Source: Hippopus hippopus | Taxonomy: Eukaryota; Mollusca; Bivalvia; Cardiida; Cardiidae | Reading direction: 5' to 3' | DNA length: 64,000 bases | Assembly: GCA_946811185.2 (NCBI GenBank) | Contig: OX328107.1 | Span: 42,584,360 to 42,648,359, forward strand | In this document: one piece after another, positions 59,001 to 64,000 of the stretch | Layout of the letters: the number at the start of each line of letters is the position of its first letter | Numbering within the stretch: the first letter of the stretch is position 1 | The notes under the pieces: generated by a model | Databases searched by the model: none | What the model saw: only the letters and a program-made list of their open reading frames with translations | What the model was told of the DNA's origin: nothing | Position numbers and translations under genes: made by a program

Positions 59001-61679
59001 ATTTTTCTCCTTGACCAAATACATGTAGGTGCAAATATAAACCTAATAGCGGGGAATAAACCCTACAAACATTTTCATTCCAGAAATGAAACCCTTTAAA
59101 GAGCAACTTCAAGGTAAGTCTTGTGCAAAATGTTTAAGTAAAGCTGACAGAATAGATCAAAGATCAGACTGCATATTTTGTGCTGTCTGATCTTGATCTA
59201 CACTGTCCACAAAACCAACTATAGTTGTAAAAGGTACTTTATGGGTTAAATTTTCTTTTTTTTTGATTTACACAAATGACACTGTTTTTATCTTTATACT
59301 GATTACAAGGAATACCTGTAACCCTTGGAGCTCTAAGCATATGTTGGGTTTTTTTTGACAGTGTAGATAAAGGTCAGGCTGCATAAAACATGCAGCCTAA
59401 TTGGATCCACATAACTGGCTACATCCTATTATAGTTTGGTCAAAATTACCTAATAATCTTGTTGTTTTTTTCTTTTATGAAAAGCTTCATCCTCATTCAT
59501 GTACCACTTTAACCCTTTCCAAAATGACAAATTTTAGACAATTCAAAATCAGAACTAGCTGCTGAAGATAAACTGAAAGTTGTACAAATGAACTGGTTGT
59601 ACCCATTTCCCCAATGTTTTCAAAAGCCTTCTTAAAGTCATCAAAACTCAGGATTGTGTGGTGAAGGGTTACATAAAAGACAAACACTTTACCTTCAGAG
59701 TTGGAGCACACTGTCTAAACAGGTCCCTCAATCCTTTAGCTGTCACTTGTTCACCCTGACATTGTATTAATGCCAGACTTATGGGATGTCGCTTTGCAAT
59801 CTCCATGAGACAGTTGTCATCCAGGTCATTACGCTTCTTTATTGTGATGTATCTCCCTGAATTTCACCATATTCAATTCATGTAAATTATATCCATCAGT
59901 ATAAAAGTTTGTTTCTAAATACAAACTCTTTCTTGCAATCAGCTCTTTAACGATTTGCAAACACATATGTGGTTATTATCTTTTACTAAAAATGATTTAA
60001 GTGTCAAAGCTGCATCTGTTTTTATTGATACTGAAAATCTTTACTTCATAACACCACTTACAAACTTAAAATATATTGAGATTAACTGATATACAAGGCA
60101 AAATATTATATTACCATGGTGAGGAAACACTTTTGACCTTTGAGTACTTAAGTGGAGAGGTTTTTCAATGAACTTACCTAAACTGTTTCCAACAAAATTT
60201 CAGACTTATACATGTCACAAGCATTTAATATAGAATGAGGCTTAAAATGATGGAATTTGTCTGTCATTGGCTAGAAGACATTGTGGGAGACAAAGAAAAT
60301 GCTGGATACCAGCATTTTCTCTTTTTCCACATTGTTTTCAAAAACCTCCTTCTTAGGTACAATGGGATTACTGGTAAATGGTTAAATAAACCCTTTACCA
60401 TACAATCCCAAGTTTTAATGACCCTAAAGAAGAAGACTTTTGAAAACAATGTGGAAAAAGGAGAAAATGCTGGTAACCAGCATTTTCTCCTTTTCCCACA
60501 CTGTTTTCTACCATATGAGAGACAAATTTTATGTTTTGAGTATCATTTAATTTGTTGTCTGCAAATGCTTTCATTTTTGGAACGGTTTAAAATTTTATTG
60601 TTTGGTAAGGAGTTAACTTTTGTCTATACGAAATCTCCCATAAATAAAGAAATATTAGAGCAAACTTACACAAACTTTCATCCATGGCTACTCTATAAAA
60701 CTGGTGACACACTTGGGCACATTTTGTTAAAGAGGTTTGGTCTAGATATGCAAACACATGTAGTAATATCTCATCTGGTAGACATTGCCATTTGGAAATA
60801 GTACCAGCCTCTATACGAGGTGTCTGAAAATAAAAAATAAAATGTCTTCCAGGGAACTAGCCATAAAATTTCAAAGAGAAATTAAGCCTTCTGTTAAAAA
60901 AGAAAGTCATTTTTCCCACATGCAATGCTGATGTAAATGAATACAAACAGGTCTAATCAAGTATCAATCATACCAGGGATCGTGTACATGCGATCCCTGC
61001 ATGAATGGTAAATTTTTGGAGAAAAATGAATGGTAAAAACCTAACTTTACGTTAAACGGTCAACTCATCTAAGCATAACCAGTATCATCTGAATAAGTTC
61101 TAATCACTTAAGACTGAACATTTTCTATACAAACAACTTCAATACACATTACCAATCATGTTACAGTGCAGTTTGATAATCAAGGGAGATAGATGGTAAC
61201 AAACTACTTATATAAACAGGAGTTATTTCCCTTTTGAAATTTCTTTTAGAATCGAAGAGATATTCTGACCCAAGTGCTTCAAGATAAAGTTAAGATTTAT
61301 TTCTTTATTGCTATCAAAAGTTTTGGTCAATTTGGCCTTGAGCAAACAATGTGAGAAAATTGCGTACTGAAAAGTACATGTACTTGGGGTCACATCCATA
61401 CAAGAAGATAACTAGTTATTTTAACTCTTTATCAAACAACAAAAATTTAGACCTGTCCAAACTGTAAGAAATTGCAGACGACAAAATAAATGTGGCTCAC
61501 TTGATGGAATATGTCTTTGAAAGGGTAGACAGTATTGTGGAAAAAGGAGAAAATGCTGATTATCAGCAGTTTCTTCTTTTCACACAACATTTCTAAAAGC
61601 CTTCTTTTCTTGTGGCACTAAAAGTAGGCACTGTGTGATAAAGGGTTTATCAATAATGATTCTGTTTTAACTTACCATT
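53075..61679 (-). CDS. F-box and leucine-rich-repeat (FBXL-type) protein, complete, eight coding exons, 397 aa
   Basis: Coding exons are 61679-61677 (ATG only), 60823-60670, 59856-59693, 58754-58600, 57823-57631, 57009-56804, 54831-54715 and 53276-53075 (TGA). Every junction is GT..AG and every phase matches. Residues 12-53 are an F-box (KWQCLPDEILLHVFAYLD, ending in ESLW with the Trp codon split across an intron). The rest is a run of cysteine-type leucine-rich repeats such as LTHIDTSWCNVTDSGL, LRVLELYGCFNLSPRGL, VETLDLRGCKQIKDNSI and LRQLSLANCPNITDVSL. Known biology: the F-box binds Skp1 in an SCF ubiquitin ligase, and the repeat arc selects the substrate. The substrate is unknown and I cannot place it in a named FBXL subfamily. 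The start is supported by an in-frame TGA upstream in the same exon. All introns carry MITEs. Confidence 0.88.
53374..53563. mobile_element. MITE-B lacking one core arm
   Basis: GGAGAAAATGCTGG is followed directly by the right outer arm, so the hairpin partner is deleted; intron 7 of the F-box/LRR gene. Confidence 0.65.
53564..53796. mobile_element. MITE-C, left end lost
   Basis: Directly joined to a MITE-B; right end CACAGAGCATGGCT. Confidence 0.65.
54012..54233. mobile_element. MITE-B
   Basis: Complete copy ending GTGTGGTAAAGGGATAA; joined to a MITE-A. Confidence 0.75.
54231..54436. mobile_element. MITE-A joined to MITE-B
   Basis: Begins where the MITE-B at 54012 ends; reverse orientation; intron 7 of the F-box/LRR gene. 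Confidence 0.7.
54485..54698. mobile_element. MITE-B beside exon 7 of the F-box/LRR gene
   Basis: Ends TGGTAAAGGGTTAA, 16 bp from the exon 7 donor at 54715. Confidence 0.7.
54895..54975. mobile_element. MITE-A core relic
   Basis: Core palindrome only (AGATTAAGATCAGACTACAT and complement). A similar scrap lies at 55150-55215. Both are in intron 6 of the F-box/LRR gene. Confidence 0.45.
55246..55471. mobile_element. MITE-B
   Basis: Complete, TTAA at both ends; intron 6 of the F-box/LRR gene. A worn partner lies at 55010-55100. Confidence 0.8.
55890..56290. mobile_element. Foldback-like element F
   Basis: TTTGTTGGTGTTTGAGATAA near the left end and the inverse ATTTCATCTCAAACGCCAAC at the right. 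Inner motifs ACTACTC and GGGGTCA are also inverted. No ORF. Lies in intron 6 of the F-box/LRR gene. Confidence 0.6.
56325..56530. mobile_element. MITE-B, diverged
   Basis: Core AAAATGCTGGTAACGTGCAT; first of a tandem pair in intron 6 of the F-box/LRR gene. Confidence 0.55.
56531..56747. mobile_element. MITE-B
   Basis: Second of the pair; core at 56605-56639 and a right end in TTAA, 57 bp downstream of the exon 6 donor. Confidence 0.65.
57190..57418. mobile_element. MITE-B
   Basis: Complete with TTAA ends; intron 5 of the F-box/LRR gene. Confidence 0.8.
57430..57565. repeat. Dispersed repeat H, partial, in F-box/LRR intron 5
   Basis: CTTCAGTAATGACAGAGATA and CATGATGACACAGAGGCAGA. Confidence 0.6.
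57847..58052. mobile_element. MITE-B, diverged, at the exon 5 acceptor
   Basis: Ends 24 bp upstream of exon 5 of the F-box/LRR gene; core worn to GAAACCAGC with a short arm. Confidence 0.55.
58048..58200 (+). mobile_element. SINE head fragment in F-box/LRR intron 4
   Basis: GGGACTGTAGTTCAGTTTGT through GGACTGATGACAGTCATTGT matches the head and body of the SINE at 45813; the 3' part is missing. Confidence 0.55.
58320..58584. mobile_element. MITE-C beside exon 4 of the F-box/LRR gene
   Basis: Complete; perfect inner palindrome at 58495-58530; ends 15 bp from the exon 4 donor at 58600. Confidence 0.8.
58794..58993. mobile_element. MITE-A, diverged
   Basis: TTAACTCTTTCC to GAAAGAGTTAA around the core palindrome; intron 3 of the F-box/LRR gene, 40 bp from exon 4. 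Confidence 0.65.
59150..59249. mobile_element. MITE-A, truncated
   Basis: Core palindrome and one end (ATGGGTTAA). A worn partial core also lies at about 59355-59410. Confidence 0.55.
59510..59671. mobile_element. MITE-B lacking the core
   Basis: Outer arms TTTAACCCTTTCC and GTGTGGTGAAGGGTTA remain; ends 21 bp from the exon 3 donor of the F-box/LRR gene. Confidence 0.6.
60178..60385. mobile_element. MITE-B
   Basis: Core GAAAATGCTGGATACCAGCA; first of a tandem pair in intron 2 of the F-box/LRR gene. Confidence 0.65.
60387..60616. mobile_element. MITE-B
   Basis: Complete second member of the pair with a perfect core; ends 53 bp from the exon 2 donor. Confidence 0.8.
61421..61650. mobile_element. 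MITE-B
   Basis: TTAACTCTTTATCAAACAAC to GATAAAGGGTTTA; ends 26 bp from the donor of the 5' exon of the F-box/LRR gene. Confidence 0.7.
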
Positions 61680-61725
61680 TCTAAGTATTTGTCATAAGTG
61701 GACTTGGGAGATGTACAATGCAATT
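61677..61725 (-). promoter_or_regulatory. 5' UTR exon with terminal start codon and a tiny upstream ORF
   Basis: This 49-base exon has an AG acceptor before 61725 and a GTAAGT donor after 61677. Its last three bases are the ATG of the F-box/LRR gene. An in-frame TGA lies upstream in the exon, excluding a longer N terminus through it. An out-of-frame ATG opens a four-codon ORF ending in TAG just before the true ATG. More upstream untranslated exons must exist because the exon begins at an acceptor. Confidence 0.6.
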
Positions 61726-61892
61726 CTGAAATGGTAAAAACAATATTGTTGTTTATCTGAAATAGCTCATAAAATTTGCCCAACAATACGCTACCAAAAA
61801 ATCCCTAGAACATGAGATGTACATGTAATTCACTTCTCATAGCCTCAAAGATCTTTAATTCTGCTTAACATGATTAGCAGCTGGCATAATCT

Positions 61893-61985
61893 TAATTCTT
61901 TTTACTAACAGTGTAGATTAAGACCAGACTGTGCAAAACATACACTCTGATCTTGTTTCTCCACTGTTGATCATGTGATACTTGG
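61893..61985. mobile_element. MITE-A relic
   Basis: Worn core (GTGTAGATTAAGACCAGACT) upstream of the F-box/LRR 5' exon. Confidence 0.45.
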
Positions 61986-62089
61986 CCTAAAAAGTCTTGA
62001 AATTGCTAGACTTGGTCATCTTTTTTTTTGGGGGGGGGTGGGGGGGGGTGGGAAGCAATAAAGCCCATTTCAGTCTAGGAGCCTCCACT

Positions 62090-62243
62090 TTCTCTAAAAT
62101 GATGGAACTTTTTTTTGAAAAGTTTGAAAACATTGTGGGAAAAGGAGAAAATGCTGGTTACCAGCATTTTCTCTTTTTTTCACAATGTTTTCAACAGCCT
62201 TTTTCCTGAGAGTCATAAAAATAAGGGGTACATTGGTAAAGAG
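62090..62243. mobile_element. MITE-B, right part
   Basis: Perfect core at 62144-62174; left end lost next to a G-run at 62029-62052. Confidence 0.65.
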
Positions 62244-62689
62244 TGAGAATAGCACCTAAAATTGAAAAAAATAAAAAAAAAAAAGATAAATACGCAAAGA
62301 GTGAAGATTTTCCATTTGCAGTAGTAGCAGTCTTAAAAAAAAGACAACCCCATTCTGATCTACACAAACAAAATCTACAGTCTAATGAAAAATAGATCTT
62401 AAATGACTGAAAAAAGCAACAGGCACAACCAGCACTTCCAGCCTTGTTTAACAAGGCCAAAACAATGTTATCATGATATTGATAAAGTAATTTTGTATTG
62501 GCAAAGGTCCAAGGTTCATGGTATTAGCCTGAGACCATAGGCTTCAGGTGAGAACAGCAGACCTCAGACCTGTAACCTTTTTGATCATCCATTTGAGTGC
62601 CAAATAAACAAAAAGAGCCTTTTCATTCTAGATATAAACCCAAATAATTGAAATTTCAAGGCTGCTCTAATACAGAATTTCAGGAAAGT

Positions 62690-62795
62690 GGACTGTGTAG
62701 ATCAAAGATCAGACTGCATGTTTTGTGCATTCTGATCTTGATCTACACTGGCCACAAAGGTAGCTGTAGTCGTGAAAGGCTCTTTAAGAATTAAT
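62690..62795. mobile_element. MITE-A, truncated
   Basis: Core palindrome at 62694-62752 and one end ending in TTAA. Confidence 0.6.
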
Positions 62796-63202
62796 GACAA
62801 TTTTATTTATCAACAGCAGTTTGTTGTCAATTTAGAGTTGATATTGGCTGAGTCATATTAGTTGGTTTTTCCTAAATATGGCCAAGTTTTTTTTATATAT
62901 TGGACAAGATTGCTGATGTTGGCTGAGTGTGACGTTTAGTATTGAATGTTTTTGTCTTATAAATGCAACAAACCAGCTTGTTATTAATAATCTTTTAATT
63001 CAAGACAACCGTGTAAAGGCTTGATTGCCAAACCACTAAATGATGCTGCACACAAATAACAAAACACTATAGATAATTTTCAACCTGTCCATATTGGAGA
63101 CCATGGTCAATGCTCATAAAATTTTTTTCGCGTACTCAACTCAGCAGAGCATAAATTTCAAAATTGTATAAAAGTAATTTGGTAAACCTTATGAAGTAAC
63201 TT

Positions 63203-63560
63203 CTGGGTCTGTATTCACCAATCTTTGTTAACCCTTATCCTGCTAAATGAATTAAATAAAACTTTCAAGCCAATTAAATACCCAAAGATTTTGCTTTTTC
63301 AAAGGTATTTTTTGGAGACAAAAAAATCTCCTGATCGGACAGTGTAGATCAAAGAGCAGACTGCACATTTTGTGCAGTCTGATCTTGATCTATAATGTCT
63401 GCAAAAGGTCAGTGAGTCGCGCTTAGCAGCCTAAGGGTTAAGAACATTCCTAGTCTTAATCTCCAAGATTTTCTAGATCTGGTTTAGCCAATCATAAGCT
63501 CTGTTACTTTCTAATAAGACAAGGAATATTCTCAAGAATGGTTGGTAAATACAGGCCCTG
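63203..63560. mobile_element. MITE-D carrying a MITE-A
   Basis: CTGGGTCTGTATTCACCAAT, then MITE-A, then GAACATTCCTAGTCTTAATC through GAATGGTTGGTAAATACAGG. The central palindrome is partly deleted. Confidence 0.7.
63228..63441. mobile_element. MITE-A inserted in MITE-D
   Basis: Flanked by TTAA on both sides (63228-63231 and 63438-63441). The outside sequence is the two parts of a MITE-D, so TTAA is shown to be its duplicated target. Confidence 0.85.
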
Positions 63561-63590
63561 AACTTTACAGCTTTTCTTTGTCTCTTTCTC

Positions 63591-63827
63591 TTAACCCTTT
63601 ACCAAACAATCCTGAGTTTTAACGACCCTGAAGAAGATTGCTTTTGAAAACATTGTGGGAAAAGAAGAAAACGCTGGTAACCAGCATTTTCTGCATTTTC
63701 TCCTTTTCCCACAATGCTTTCTTCCCAATCAAAGACAGAAATCATCATTTGAGCTACATTTATTTTGTCATCTGCAAATGCTTTCAATTTGGTCTAGTCC
63801 AAAATTTTGTTGTTTGGTAAAGAGTTA
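63591..63827. mobile_element. MITE-B
   Basis: Complete, TTAA ends. The core has an 11-bp partial duplication (TTTTCTGCATT). Confidence 0.8.
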
Positions 63828-64000
63828 AATCAGTCTTCATTTTAGATTTTCATACCATCTTTATGCATGAATGAGACTGAAAGTTTCAGCAAAAACTCAG
63901 CTGCGCAAGAACTCAAGTTTTATAAGTACAGGCACAGGTTTTGAAAATTTTCATTTCTTTCCACTTAAGTTACCATAAAAACCATAGTTCTAGAAGAAAA

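Noticed and set aside
60235..60801. 188-aa plus-strand open frame
   Set aside because: It crosses two MITE-B copies and the antisense of the F-box exon.

Overview
The window looks like a repeat-rich, AT-rich animal genome, most probably a bivalve mollusc and perhaps a venerid-type clam. That placement is inferred from repeat style and domain architecture; no species marker was checked. There is no bacterial or viral gene organisation. Genes are split into short exons with GT..AG junctions, and nearly everything between exons is small palindromic transposons (MITEs), SINEs and simple repeats.

Three multi-exon host genes can be rebuilt by joining exons whose splice phases agree. (1) Minus strand, 18030 to about 5170: a secreted CAP-superfamily (CRISP/antigen-5-like) protein. 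Exons encode a signal peptide, a furin-type RRKR propeptide site, the CAP domain over five exons, an EGF-like exon and a ShKT exon; the last exon is unresolved. (2) Plus strand, 24421-33339: a complete four-exon gene for a 269-residue secreted protein with a PAN/apple-like cysteine segment, a Ser/Thr-rich linker and a C-type lectin-like domain. (3) Minus strand, 61679-53075: a complete eight-exon gene for a 397-residue F-box/leucine-rich-repeat protein whose ATG is the last three bases of its first coding exon.

Other coding material is transposon-related or decayed: a THAP zinc-finger ORF (39978-39658), a YqaJ-type nuclease pseudogene split by a SINE with a 15-bp target duplication (about 46564-45530), a Tc1/mariner transposase remnant (about 26765-26520) and a non-LTR reverse transcriptase fragment (about 48510-48745).

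The repeat landscape is the most striking feature. Four palindromic MITE families dominate. A and B end in CCCTT-type termini at TTAA targets (piggyBac-like), C has GAGCCATGCTCTG termini, and D is a long inverted repeat with a CTGATTGGCTAAACC centre. They are often nested. Two C elements sit at the apex of D palindromes, and many elements stop 15-26 bp from splice sites of the F-box gene. A 0.93-kb element at 38228-39159 has repeat-array ends and a 9-bp target duplication.

Layout: 1-18 kb is the CAP gene and its MITE-filled introns; 18-24 kb is intergenic with SINEs; 24-33.5 kb is the lectin gene; 33.5-53 kb is intergenic repeats with transposon relics; 53-62 kb is the F-box gene; 62-64 kb is its upstream flank. 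The three host genes do not form a functional unit. I saw no operon, CRISPR array or clearly novel multi-gene system.
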